Source of the DNA: an uncultured Rubripirellula sp.
Lineage (GTDB): Bacteria > Planctomycetota > Planctomycetia > Pirellulales > Pirellulaceae
Reading direction: 5' to 3'
Assembly: GCA_938075415.1 (NCBI GenBank)
Contig: CALJHC010000036.1
Location: 1 to 51,904, forward strand
Length of the DNA stretch: 51,904 nucleotides
The notes under the pieces were generated by a model. It was not told the DNA's origin. It did not search any database and worked only from the letters and a program-made list of their open reading frames with translations. Position numbers and translations under genes: made by a program. This document shows, piece after piece, positions 36,913-47,400 of the stretch (positions are counted from its first letter, which is position 1; every line of letters begins with the position of its first letter).

Positions 36913-39900
36913 ATGACAGAGGGTTTCAAGGCGGGGCAGCTGAGGAAACGTTTGAGGACTTCGAAAACAACTCGTCGGAACCTATTGCGAAGGAGGCTAA
37001 TTGGCTTTCAATCTCTGGAGCCTCGTCAGCTGCTTGCCGCTGATGGTCCGCAACTGCCCGACTCTGATACCGGAGGAAACGGCGGTGGCAAAGGCCCTGT
37101 GTCTGGTGAGTTGATTGTTTCGTTCCGTCCCGCTGCAACCGTGGCACAAGTCAACGGCGTCTATCAAGCAAACGGTGCTAATGAAGTGGAAACACTTTAT
37201 GGTAGCCCTCGTGTGAAACGGATCACTGTCCCTGAGGCAGCCAGAGACCAAGTGATGGAGGCGTTATCCAAGCATCCGTTAGTTGAGTATGTCGAGCCGA
37301 ATTACCGTGCGGCAAGAACCTCCGTGCCAAATGATCCCTACTACTCACTCCAGTGGAACTTGGATAACACACAATTTGGCGGAATCCATGCCGAGGCAGC
37401 ATGGTCGGTCACCACCGGAACCGGCGCCGTGATCGCAGTTTTGGACACCGGGATCGCTTACGAAAACTACAGCGACTCCTTGGGGAATTATTATGCATCA
37501 CCTGATTTAAACGAGACGAACTTCCTGCCTGGTTATGACTTTGTCAACAACGACAGTCATGCCAACGATGACCAAGGCCATGGAACTCATGTTGCCGGAA
37601 CCATTGCGCAAAGTACAAATAATGCTTCTGGTGTTGCAGGTGTCGCTTACGGTGCGACGTTGATGCCGGTCAAGGTTTTGGGTGCTGACGGATCCGGAAC
37701 CTATTCGGGTATCGCCAATGGCATTCGCTGGGCAGCCGATCAGGGCGCCCATGTACTTAACCTGAGTCTGGGCGGCGGGAGTGCCTCGACCACACTCCAA
37801 AACGCTTTGGCTTACGCACACGGCAAGGGAGTCACCATAATCGCCGCGGCGGGGAATGATGGCCTCAATCAAGTCAGCTATCCAGCGGCCTATGACAATT
37901 ACGTCATTGCCGTCAGTGCCACACGGTACGATGAGCAGATCGCGCCGTACTCTAATTATGGAACGAGTATCGACATTGCCGCTCCCGGCGGAGATGTGTC
38001 CGTCGATCAAAACGGTGACGGCTACGCCGACGGTATTCTGCAAAGTACTTTTTCAGGAACAACCGACGCACTTGGTTATTACTTTTTCCAAGGCACTTCG
38101 ATGGCAGCGCCACATGTCGCGGGGGCTGCCGGTTTAATTGTCTCCCTCGGTATCACCAATCCTGAAGACGTGAGGCAGCTGTTGACCTCGACCGCAGAGG
38201 ACAAAGGCGATCTCGGCGTTGACGAAAAGTACGGCCATGGAATCTTAGATGCAGGAGCAGCAGTTGCAGCAGCTGCCGCGTTCAATAACGATCCAATCGC
38301 TGGCGATGATTCTCTGACAACCGATGAGGACGTCAATCTTACGGTCGATGCCTTAGCCAACGACTCTGATCCGGATGGAGATACGCTGGCTATTTCTTCC
38401 ATGGTACAACCGACGCATGGTTCCGCCACGGCAAACAATGACGGCACCATCACCTACACGCCCGACCAAAACTATTTCGGTAACGATTCTTTGACCTACA
38501 CGCTGTCCGATGGAAACGGCGGGACTGACACAGGTACTGTCTTCATCAACGTTGTGGCAGTCAATGATCCCCCAGAGGTCAACGGCGATACTCTCGGCGT
38601 TGCCAAGAACGAAACTGCTGGGATCTATCCTCTTCAAAACGATCTCGACATTGATTCTTCCACGCTAAACATCATCGACTTCACCACGCCCGCAAACGGT
38701 AGCGTCACCCTGCAGCTAGACCAACAATTTATCTATTCGCCAAACGAAAACTTCGTTGGAAGCGACCAGTTTCAATACACGATCTCTGACGGTGACGGTG
38801 GTAGCTCATCCGGATGGGTCGATGTAACCGTCACCGAAATCAACCGGGCACCCGTCGCTTTGGATGATTCAATTGAAACAACGGAGGACCACTCCGCAAC
38901 CTTCAGCGTTTTGCTTAATGACACTGACCCTGACGGTGATACTCTGTTGGTCACTGACATCGGAGCCCCACTGCACGGCTCGGTCATTCTCAACACAGAT
39001 GGAACACTCTCGTACACTCCCAAAGCTGACTATCACGGTTCGGACTCTTTCCTCTACACGGTATCCGATGGGCGCGGTGGATCCGATTCAGCGAATGTCT
39101 CAGTCCAAATCAACTCAGTCATTGATGTTCAGGTTCAACCCGTCCAGTCGGATCTCGATGAAGGAGATAGCGGAACCACTCCCTATCTGTTTGAAATTGG
39201 CACCGACGAACAATCACAAGAGGTAATCAATTTTGAATGGAGAGTGATTTCCAACGACACAGACTCTGATGATTTCCTGGGAGGCATCCCCACCGGTACG
39301 GTATCGCTTGCAGCCGGTGAAATCACTGCTCCGATTACTTTTGAGGTCTTAGGTGACCTGAACTACGAGCCGGACGAACGCTTCGAGGTGCAAGTGGTTA
39401 GTTCATCTTCTACGGCGGACCTCACAAAGGCAGCGGCAGGCGGTAACATTCGCAATGATGATCCTGCCCCAATTTTTAGTTATACCGATCTGGCCTCCGC
39501 CGGTTTTCTGGTTCATGGATCAGTTGTTGGCGATGTGAGCAATGTGGCAGAACGAGATGGCATCATTCAGAGCATTCAAGAGGAAGCATATCAAAAGAAT
39601 CGCCGAACCCGCAGCGAGTACCGATGGGAGTTCGTAGTGAGCGGCGGTGACCTAGGTGTTGAATTTCATCTCAACGCCGGGCATTCCAGCGAAGTGGAGT
39701 CCTTTAATTTTGAGTATGACACCGGTGATGGTACGGGCTGGCGAACGCTAATCAACGCGATCTCTCCGGAAATGAAAGATTACACCATCACGCTACCGGA
39801 TGGATTTTCCGGACCCGTGGTGGTTCGAGCCATCGACACCAACCGCAGGCAAAATGAAAGCAGCATTGACTCGTTAAAAGTTGATCGAATGGTCTTTGAG

Positions 39901-41496
39901 AGCCAAAGATCGACACCACTGCCACCGCGGGTCTCCGTTGAAACCCCTGACGGATATTCATCCGAAAGCGGTCAAGAGTCTGGCTGGTGGCGAATCAAAT
40001 TAGATCAACCAGCTTCCCACGATTTGACGCTTCGTTATGAGCTAACTGGAACCGCATCCACAACCGACTTCCTGGAATCTCACTCCGGCGTTGTCACCAT
40101 CCTCGCAGGTGAATCCGCTGCTGTACTTAAGATAACTCCAGTGGATGATCAATTAGAAGAAGGAACTGAAACCGTCCGACTCAATCTAACGGAGCATGAA
40201 ACTTACGAAATACTTGGTGACGGTTCCGGCCTGATCTATATCGCCGACGATGACGTGGTCATCAATCATTTTTTCCCGACCGCTGAACAAACAATCACCG
40301 GCTCGATGATCCAAGGAAGCATGGACGAGCTCACTCACCTCGACGATGTACACCAGACTTTAAGGGAGGCGAGCACCAACGGAAAGCCGACCAGTCGAAC
40401 CAGCGCCATCGAACACCAATGGTCCTTTGATGTCGAACAGGCATTGAGTTTTCATGTCGCGGCGAAACGCCCGTCCAACACGGAGGGAGATAACTTCCAC
40501 TTCCAATACTCACTGGATCAAGGATCCGCGTGGTTCGATCTCTTAACGATTGCATCTAAGGACTCGTTCAGCAACTCTGCGCAATTACCGAGTGCAATTA
40601 CAGGTGGCCTGCTCCTAAGGGTGATTGATTCCGACCCTATTACAGCTGGCAATGGATCAGAGGATTCAATTCTGATCGACCAACTATACTTTAGCACCGA
40701 CACGGCAACGGCGACCGGCAATGGAACTGCGGTCTGGTCCGACTCAGATCACAAGGTGGGCGGAGCACTTGAGATAACCGAAACCGAAACCGGCGAGATT
40801 TTGGTGGTCGGCCCCAACGGCAAGAAACTCACATCCCGCGGTAAGCAAATAAGAGCACGTGTCGCCCGTGGACAACAATTCATCGGCGGCAAAACGTGGA
40901 GGACGGATCGCGTTGAAATTCGTGGTGGACAACCAGTACAGATAGCCACCAATGGTGATTACACCCTACTTGTTGAGGGCGACATCTGGCGAAACTTCGT
41001 GAAACCGTCAGACGTCAATAACGATAACTCCGTCACCTCATTGGATGCATTAGCAATCGTCAATGAGGTCGTCGGAAGAAGGTTCAGCGAATTCGAGACC
41101 GGGGAATTCCGCGACCCCTCCCTAATCTTATCCGTCGGTGCAGGATTCTTTGATCAAAACGGGGACGGTATTTGCTCAGCTTTTGATGCGTTACGAATCA
41201 TCAATGAATTAAGCCGATCGCCCTCGGGTCCCGACGGCGAAATGGTTCCTTCCTCAACACACCAAGGCCAGTCGGAGGTCAATGTCATTGCGGTAACTGA
41301 AACAGGAATTTACGCACCGCTTGATAAGCTAGTGCAAAGACTGGCCATCGACATCGCTCAATTAACTATTCCCAGAACTGCTGAGTCGCGGGCAGACTCG
41401 CTTAACATGACCGACAGGAACGATCCCACTCCGATCAGAACCCAATTACATGACAATTATTTCAGCAAGCTCAGCAGTAATCTAAGCCTACAGTAG
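36913..41496 (+). CDS. Large surface subtilisin-like protease with cadherin-like, Calx-beta and dockerin-like domains
   Basis: A 1527-residue exported S8 protease. The N terminus is basic and holds the planctomycete LEPRQLLA export motif (35-42). A propeptide-like region (about 64-132) leads to the catalytic domain with D178 (AVLDTG), H223 (QGHGTHVAG), oxyanion N315 (AAAGNDG) and S396 (GTSMAAPHVAG), so the triad is complete. Three tandem cadherin-like/VCBS-type repeats follow (about 460-745, each with DPDGD or SDGxGG motifs). Then come a Calx-beta-like domain (about 745-850), a domain of unknown family (about 862-995), a second Calx-beta-like domain (about 1000-1115), a second copy of the unknown domain (about 1126-1261) and paired calcium-loop dockerin-like motifs DVNNDNSVTSLDAL and DQNGDGICSAFDAL (about 1366-1430). 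It probably acts at the cell surface in protein breakdown or attachment. Confidence 0.93.
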   Translation: MTEGFKAGQLRKRLRTSKTTRRNLLRRRLIGFQSLEPRQLLAADGPQLPDSDTGGNGGGKGPVSGELIVSFRPAATVAQVNGVYQANGANEVETLYGSPRVKRITVPEAARDQVMEALSKHPLVEYVEPNYRAARTSVPNDPYYSLQWNLDNTQFGGIHAEAAWSVTTGTGAVIAVLDTGIAYENYSDSLGNYYASPDLNETNFLPGYDFVNNDSHANDDQGHGTHVAGTIAQSTNNASGVAGVAYGATLMPVKVLGADGSGTYSGIANGIRWAADQGAHVLNLSLGGGSASTTLQNALAYAHGKGVTIIAAAGNDGLNQVSYPAAYDNYVIAVSATRYDEQIAPYSNYGTSIDIAAPGGDVSVDQNGDGYADGILQSTFSGTTDALGYYFFQGTSMAAPHVAGAAGLIVSLGITNPEDVRQLLTSTAEDKGDLGVDEKYGHGILDAGAAVAAAAAFNNDPIAGDDSLTTDEDVNLTVDALANDSDPDGDTLAISSMVQPTHGSATANNDGTITYTPDQNYFGNDSLTYTLSDGNGGTDTGTVFINVVAVNDPPEVNGDTLGVAKNETAGIYPLQNDLDIDSSTLNIIDFTTPANGSVTLQLDQQFIYSPNENFVGSDQFQYTISDGDGGSSSGWVDVTVTEINRAPVALDDSIETTEDHSATFSVLLNDTDPDGDTLLVTDIGAPLHGSVILNTDGTLSYTPKADYHGSDSFLYTVSDGRGGSDSANVSVQINSVIDVQVQPVQSDLDEGDSGTTPYLFEIGTDEQSQEVINFEWRVISNDTDSDDFLGGIPTGTVSLAAGEITAPITFEVLGDLNYEPDERFEVQVVSSSSTADLTKAAAGGNIRNDDPAPIFSYTDLASAGFLVHGSVVGDVSNVAERDGIIQSIQEEAYQKNRRTRSEYRWEFVVSGGDLGVEFHLNAGHSSEVESFNFEYDTGDGTGWRTLINAISPEMKDYTITLPDGFSGPVVVRAIDTNRRQNESSIDSLKVDRMVFESQRSTPLPPRVSVETPDGYSSESGQESGWWRIKLDQPASHDLTLRYELTGTASTTDFLESHSGVVTILAGESAAVLKITPVDDQLEEGTETVRLNLTEHETYEILGDGSGLIYIADDDVVINHFFPTAEQTITGSMIQGSMDELTHLDDVHQTLREASTNGKPTSRTSAIEHQWSFDVEQALSFHVAAKRPSNTEGDNFHFQYSLDQGSAWFDLLTIASKDSFSNSAQLPSAITGGLLLRVIDSDPITAGNGSEDSILIDQLYFSTDTATATGNGTAVWSDSDHKVGGALEITETETGEILVVGPNGKKLTSRGKQIRARVARGQQFIGGKTWRTDRVEIRGGQPVQIATNGDYTLLVEGDIWRNFVKPSDVNNDNSVTSLDALAIVNEVVGRRFSEFETGEFRDPSLILSVGAGFFDQNGDGICSAFDALRIINELSRSPSGPDGEMVPSSTHQGQSEVNVIAVTETGIYAPLDKLVQRLAIDIAQLTIPRTAESRADSLNMTDRNDPTPIRTQLHDNYFSKLSSNLSLQ

Positions 41497-42193
41497 GCAA
41501 CGCGCACCGCCGAAACCACCTCGCACGACTTTCTTATTTTTGGTGGTACACAGCGTGCGGCTTGCGCATCGCTTGTTATCACACCGGATGTTCACGAATA
41601 ACAGGCAACAACCTCCCACTGCGTTTTCGCGGCCCGCCGCCGCCACGATTCCCTGGTGCCCTCCGCATCACCGCCGCCGTTTCCATGATCACTGGAACTC
41701 ATAGCACCGGCCAACGTTCCGCCCCGGTTAGTGCATCAGTGGCTAAGAAGGTCTCACGACTCTCTTGGCCATCGTTACTGGTGACGGTCGTGTGGGTCAT
41801 CTCGCCAGAGATTGAAAAAGAACTGAAACGTTCTGTCTTGGGAGCTTTCCAGAGTGTCGCTTTCATCTCCTTGAGAAAGCCCTTCTTTGAAATAATCCCA
41901 GCCTAACAATCATTGCCCCTGATGCCCCGATTTTGGTTTCAATCCTCTCCAAGGCAGTCGTCTGAAAAGAAACAAACAGAGCAGAAGTTGCCGTGCTTCA
42001 CTAGACGCTACGAGTGAATTGGTAAGGTCGACGGTTTATCAGTATTTTGTTCCCGAGGTAAAGAAAGCGACTATCTCGATCACGCGTGGAGACGGTACGT
42101 TATCCGTTTTAGCAAATCCTTTAGGCTAATCGCTAAGCAAGAGACAGCGGTGGACCTATCTAAAACCGATCTCTCTCTGCTGAGGTTTTCATC
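41497..42193. other. Intergenic region, no gene recognised
   Basis: A 114-codon frame at 41562-41906 has no motif and a weak start. Just after the subtilase stop, ACCACC (41515-41520) pairs with GGTGGT (41542-41547) and CGCACG (41522-41527) pairs with CGTGCG (41554-41559): the interleaved order could form an H-type pseudoknot. GAGG at 42182-42185 is the ribosome binding site of the aldehyde dehydrogenase. Confidence 0.45.
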
Positions 42194-43807
42194 TTGTCTG
42201 GTTTAAACGGGAAGCAATTAATCGCCGGAAAATGGCAATCTGCCGGTGTTGACGCGTTCCAAGCAATTTGCCCGGTTAGCGGACGAGAATTGGCAACCAA
42301 GTTTTTCGAGGCAACCGAATTTGAGATCGACCTTGCCGCTACCTCTGCCTCGAAAGCTTTTCCCGCACTCGCCAATACCACTATTGAGCAAAGAGCGGCT
42401 TTACTCGATCGCATCGCTGCAGGATTAGATGCGCGTGGTGAGGAGCTCGTTGAGCGTTGCATGCTGGAAACCGCGTATTCGGAACAACGAGTACGTGGAG
42501 AATTACTGCGTACGATTTCACAAACCAAGCTTTTTGGCGAGATGCTACGTGAGGGAAGTTGGGTGGAGGCAAAAATTGATCATGCTGAACCTCAACGTGT
42601 TCCGTTCCCGAAACCTGATATCCGTTCCATGCTGCAACCCATCGGGCCCATCGTCGTCATCGGAGCCAGCAATTTTCCGCTTGCGATCTCGGTCGCCGGC
42701 ACTGACACATGCACGGCACTAGCGGCGGGATGTCCAGTGATTGTAAAAGCTCATCCTGCTCATCCGGGAACCTGTGAAATGGCTGCCGAGGTGATTCGGG
42801 TTTCGGCTGACCTGACAGGAATTCATCCAGGCGCATTTTCGTTTCTTCAGGGTCCTTCCCATTCTGTGGGCGGAAGACTCGTGGAACACCCAGAGGTCAA
42901 GGCAGTTGCGTTCACCGGAAGTTTAGAGGGTGGCAGAGCGTTAATGGACCTTGCTTCGCGTCGCCCAGCCCCGATACCCGTCTACGCGGAGATGGGAAGC
43001 GTTAATCCCGTTGTCGTGCTGCCCGACGCTGCGGCGAGCCGAACTCAACAGATAGCCCATGGCTTCGTCTCATCGCTGACCCTTGCCATGGGGCAATTCT
43101 GCACCAATCCCGGGCTGTTATTGGTTCCGGACGGAAACGCAGGCGATCAATTAATCGAACTTATCAAAGAAGCAATCAAGGCTGCGCCCGCTGGCACCAT
43201 GTTACATGCGGGCATCCAGCGGGCTTTTGAAGTTGGGTTGGACCTACGCCAACAGACGGACAGTGCAGACTTGGTCCACGGAACTCACGGAGATTCAGAC
43301 ATCAGGACAGTGACTCCTGCCATTTCCATCATCGAGGCTGAAGTCGCAGTAAGTGACGGACAAATTAACCAAGAACTATTTGGACCCTTCGCCACAATCG
43401 TTCGCTGGAAAAACCAAACGGACTTAGCCAAGGTGATTGATCAACTCACAGGACAGTTGACGGCAACCGTTCACGCTGACGTGGATGAAATGCTACGGTA
43501 CCCAGATCTCATTTGGCAACTACGAAACAAGGCCGGGCGAATGATCGTTAACGGCTTCCCAACCGGAGTTGAGGTCTGCCACGCCATGCACCATGGCGGA
43601 CCCTATCCGGCAGCGTCCGATCCGCACTTCACCAGTATCGGACCCACGTCCATCAAAAGATTCGTACGGCCTGTTTCCTATCAAGACTATCCCAAGAACT
43701 TGTTACCACTGGAACTCAACGACGGCAATCCATTGGGAATCATGCGCCAGGTCGATGGACAATACACCCGCCAGAATTTCGAGAACAGCAACCATCTTGC
43801 TAAGTAA
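42194..43807 (+). CDS. NAD(P)-dependent aldehyde dehydrogenase, 2-oxoglutarate-semialdehyde type
   Basis: A 537-residue cytosolic aldehyde dehydrogenase. TTG 42194 is taken as start because GAGG precedes it by eight bases and the product opens with GKQLIAGKW, the usual N-terminal strand. The general base is E266 in YAEMGSVNPVV and the catalytic cysteine C303 in GQFCTNPG. The FTGSLEGGRAL loop, KAHPAHPGTCE and a C-terminal NGFPTGVEVCHAMHHGGPYPA closely fit the alpha-ketoglutaric semialdehyde (2,5-dioxovalerate) dehydrogenase branch, the last step in oxidative breakdown of pentoses and uronic acids. That role would fit use of plant or algal sugars, but no other gene of the pathway is adjacent. 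Confidence 0.88.
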   Translation: MSGLNGKQLIAGKWQSAGVDAFQAICPVSGRELATKFFEATEFEIDLAATSASKAFPALANTTIEQRAALLDRIAAGLDARGEELVERCMLETAYSEQRVRGELLRTISQTKLFGEMLREGSWVEAKIDHAEPQRVPFPKPDIRSMLQPIGPIVVIGASNFPLAISVAGTDTCTALAAGCPVIVKAHPAHPGTCEMAAEVIRVSADLTGIHPGAFSFLQGPSHSVGGRLVEHPEVKAVAFTGSLEGGRALMDLASRRPAPIPVYAEMGSVNPVVVLPDAAASRTQQIAHGFVSSLTLAMGQFCTNPGLLLVPDGNAGDQLIELIKEAIKAAPAGTMLHAGIQRAFEVGLDLRQQTDSADLVHGTHGDSDIRTVTPAISIIEAEVAVSDGQINQELFGPFATIVRWKNQTDLAKVIDQLTGQLTATVHADVDEMLRYPDLIWQLRNKAGRMIVNGFPTGVEVCHAMHHGGPYPAASDPHFTSIGPTSIKRFVRPVSYQDYPKNLLPLELNDGNPLGIMRQVDGQYTRQNFENSNHLAK

Positions 43808-44432
43808 GCGGTTCGATAACGGCAACCGTCACTCGACCCTCGCTCGCCCCGAATGCGTAAGGATGCTGATTGCTGGTAAAGATACTTTTTCGGTTTTCGA
43901 ATCAGGGTCTCCAGTGCTCCCAAATCTATCACGATTATTCAGCAGTGACGCCAATTCTATTCTGACAGGCACATCGAGTCTTTCGTCACGATACGAATCG
44001 ACAAATTTTCAAACGTCATCCGCGCCGCGATCTTTATAACATGACGCCGTTTCGCACTCTGCGGTCAAACCACGGCACACTAAGACCTTATTCTTGACAC
44101 AACACCACGCGGTGTTTCAGGTCTCTTTGCTTCGCAAATGGATCCCTTGACCGTGTCTACACTGCCCCACCAAGCCTTGCCGACCGATAATTGCATATCT
44201 TGCGCCATTGCCGATCATGACGATCCTAGCCATCGAAAGGGGCAACTCTCTCGAGAACGCAGTGTTGCAATCTGGTCATTGGATCATTCACAAAAACATT
44301 GAACGAACTTAGCCAATTTAAATTGGGTGTCATCGCTTGTTGGAAGATAAACTATCAACACTCTGTTTATCGGTTTTGCATCACCCATCAACGGTCACGG
44401 TACGCCCCACGTCACTGACTTCCTACGCCATC
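43808..44432. other. Intergenic region, no gene recognised
   Basis: The frame continuing to 44039 in another phase of the preceding gene has no motifs. TTGACA at 44094-44099 is followed at once by the inverted repeat AACACC/GGTGTT (44101-44116), but no -10 box lies at the right distance. The frame of the next gene is open from TTG 44337, which I regard as leader. Confidence 0.45.
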
Positions 44433-47400
44433 ATGTCCCCAATGAAACTGCCATTACCCTTCCCGATTGCCATGACAGCTACCCAACTATCGCTCGCGTT
44501 GACCTTCTTGCTGTTGAGTGTTTCAACCACGCACGGCTGGGACTCCAAGAACAAAAAGAGCGAGTCAAAACCGGCGGCGAAAGATCAACCCAAGGACACG
44601 ACCCCAGCACATTGGGATATCGAGACAGCCCCCGGCCCGCAAAAACGCCAAACCATCGATACCACTGAGGGAACCTGGATCAGCGTTGATGTCAGCCCTG
44701 ATGGACAACAGATTATTTTTGATCTGCTCGGGGATCTCTACCAAATGCCGATTAGCGGTGCCGATGGAAGCAGGAAATCAGGCACACCTAAAAAGTTAAC
44801 TTCCGGCGTCTCGTGGGACATGCAACCACGCTTCAGTCCCGATGGTCAGTTTATCGCTTTCACGAGCGATCGCGGAGGCAAGACTCACCAAGCTGGCGAC
44901 AACCTTTGGATCTTACCCTCCTCCGGCGGCGAGCCCCTTCAGGTAACCAATGAGAGCTACCGGCTGCTTAATGGCCCCGTCTGGTCACCCGATGGCGAGT
45001 ACCTCGTTGCGAGGAAGCACTTCACCAGTCGCCGTTCCCTGGGTGCCGGTGAAATGTGGATGTACCACCGTGACGCATTGAAAAACGGAGCGACGGCAGG
45101 GTTACAACTGACCCAGAGAACGAATGATCAAAAGGATGTCAATGAACCGGTTTTTTCGCCAGACGGTCGCTATCTTTATTATTCGCTCGATGCGACCTCC
45201 GGCGATACCTTTGAGTACGACAAGGATTCGACCAAAGGGATTTATGCGATCAAGCGACTCGAACTAGCGACGGGTGATTCCGAAACGTTAATCCGTGGAC
45301 CCGGCGGAGCTTGCCGACCAACGCCGTCACCCGACGGCAAAACACTCGCATTTGTCAGAAGGGTCGGCGCAAAGACCGGCTTACACCTCTTCGATATCGA
45401 ATCGGGACAGGTACGACTGATCTATGACCTGCTTGAACGTGACATGCAGGAAGCATGGGCAATCCACGGTGTCTATCCCGCGTTCGCATGGATGCCCGAC
45501 GGAAAGACCATCGTAGCATGGGCCAAGGGAAAAATCCGTCGTATCTCAATCGAGACGGGTGAGGCTACGGTCATACCATTTCGCATCAAGGATCGGCGTA
45601 TGGTAAAGCAGGCGGTACGATTTCCCATCCCGGTGGGTGAGGAAGATTTCGATGTCAAAATGCTGCGATGGGTTACGGTCTCTCCCGATGGTGAACGTGT
45701 CATTTACCAGGCGCTTGGGCATCTGTATGTGAAGAACCTACCTAACGGGACTCCGAAAAGGCTGACACAACAAAAGCAGCATTTTGAGTTTTACCCCAGC
45801 TTCTCCAGGGATGGGCGGTACGTGGTCTACACCACGTGGAACGATCAATCCTTGGGATCCGTTCGCGTCGCTTCGGTTGATCCGGATCAGACCGAGGGTT
45901 GGATTGTCACACAACAACCCGGACATTATGTCGAACCGGTTTTTTCACCCAATGGCGAAAGCATTGTCTACCGTAAAGTCAGCGGCGGCGGTATTACGAG
46001 CCCGCTTTGGTCGCGAGACAGCGGCATTTATCGAGTTGACACCAGAGACGGTGAGCCGGAAAGACTGATAAGCACTGGGTCGAAACCACAATTTGGGCTA
46101 TCTGACGCACGCGTTTTTTTCACCCGCTCTGAATCGTCCAAGGACGCCGATAACCTCAAGCTCTGCTCAATGGATCTAAATGGTGGTGGAGAACGCGTGC
46201 ATTACTCAAGTGTGTGGGCCACGGATTTCCGAATCTCTCCGAACGAAGAAACGATTGCATTTGTCGAACGGTTCCATGTTTACCTAGCACCCTTCGTCAA
46301 CTCGGGGTCAACGATCACGGTTGGTCCAGATGCAAAAGGACTGCCCACTCGAAAAGTCAGTGATGACGCGGGCGACTTCATCCATTTCTCTGGCGACAGC
46401 CAAAGCATCCACTGGAGCCTCGGTCCCGATTTATATACTTGCGGTGTCGAGCAGGAAACGGCTGAACCGGCGAAGCTGGGAATCGGTTTTCGCTTGCCGC
46501 ATGCTAAACCGAAAGGTACGACTGCGATCACAAATGCTCGAATCGTGACGATGAGTAAAGCGGGTGTCATCGAGCGAGGTACCATCCTGATTGAAGGCAA
46601 CCGAATTATCGGTGTCGGACGAGCGGGCAAGATCCCAATACCTGCCGACGCCTATCAACTCGACGCCAAAGGTCAAACTGTCAGTCCCGGTTTTGTCGAC
46701 ACGCATGCTCACGGTGCGCAGGCAACTAACGGAATGACTCCCCAACAAAACTGGGTCGATTACGCAAGACTCGCCTTCGGCGTCACAACCATCCATGATC
46801 CCAGCAACCGGACCCACGATATTTTTGCCGCTAGCGAAATGACCAAAGCTGGCATCATCACCGCGCCGCGTACTTTCTCGACCGGGACCATTCTTTACGG
46901 AGCAACCGGTGCCAGTAAGGCAAACGTTGATAGCCTGGAGGATGCTTTATTTCATCTGAGGCGAATGAAAGCCGTTGGGGCATTCACCGTCAAAAGCTAC
47001 AACCAACCGCGGCGAGACCAGCGTCAGCAGGTGCTCGCTGCGGCACGCGAACTGAAAATGATGGTGGTGCCCGAGGGTGGTTCCACCTTCATGCACAACA
47101 TGTCCATGATCGTTGATGGTCATACTGGCATCGAACATACGCTGCCCATACAGACCGCTTACGACGATGTCATGGACCTCTGGCGTGGAACACAGGTCGG
47201 ATACACCCCGACCCTCAGCGTTGCGTACGGCGGAATTTCCGGTGAGCAGTATTGGTACCAGATCGACGACCTCTGGCGTCATCCGCGACTAATGACCTTC
47301 ATCCCGCCACATGTGCTGAACCCTCGCTCACGTCGACGACAGAAATCACCGGATGAGGACTACAACCACATTCGAGTCGCAGAGATTGCCAAACAAGTCG

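Noticed and set aside
37507..38043. 178-codon minus-strand frame
   Set aside because: Antisense to the subtilase catalytic domain; its open length follows from the codon use of the real gene.
44094..44116. TTGACA followed by an AACACC/GGTGTT inverted repeat as promoter with operator
   Set aside because: No -10 hexamer occurs 16-18 bases downstream, so the -35 match alone is not enough.
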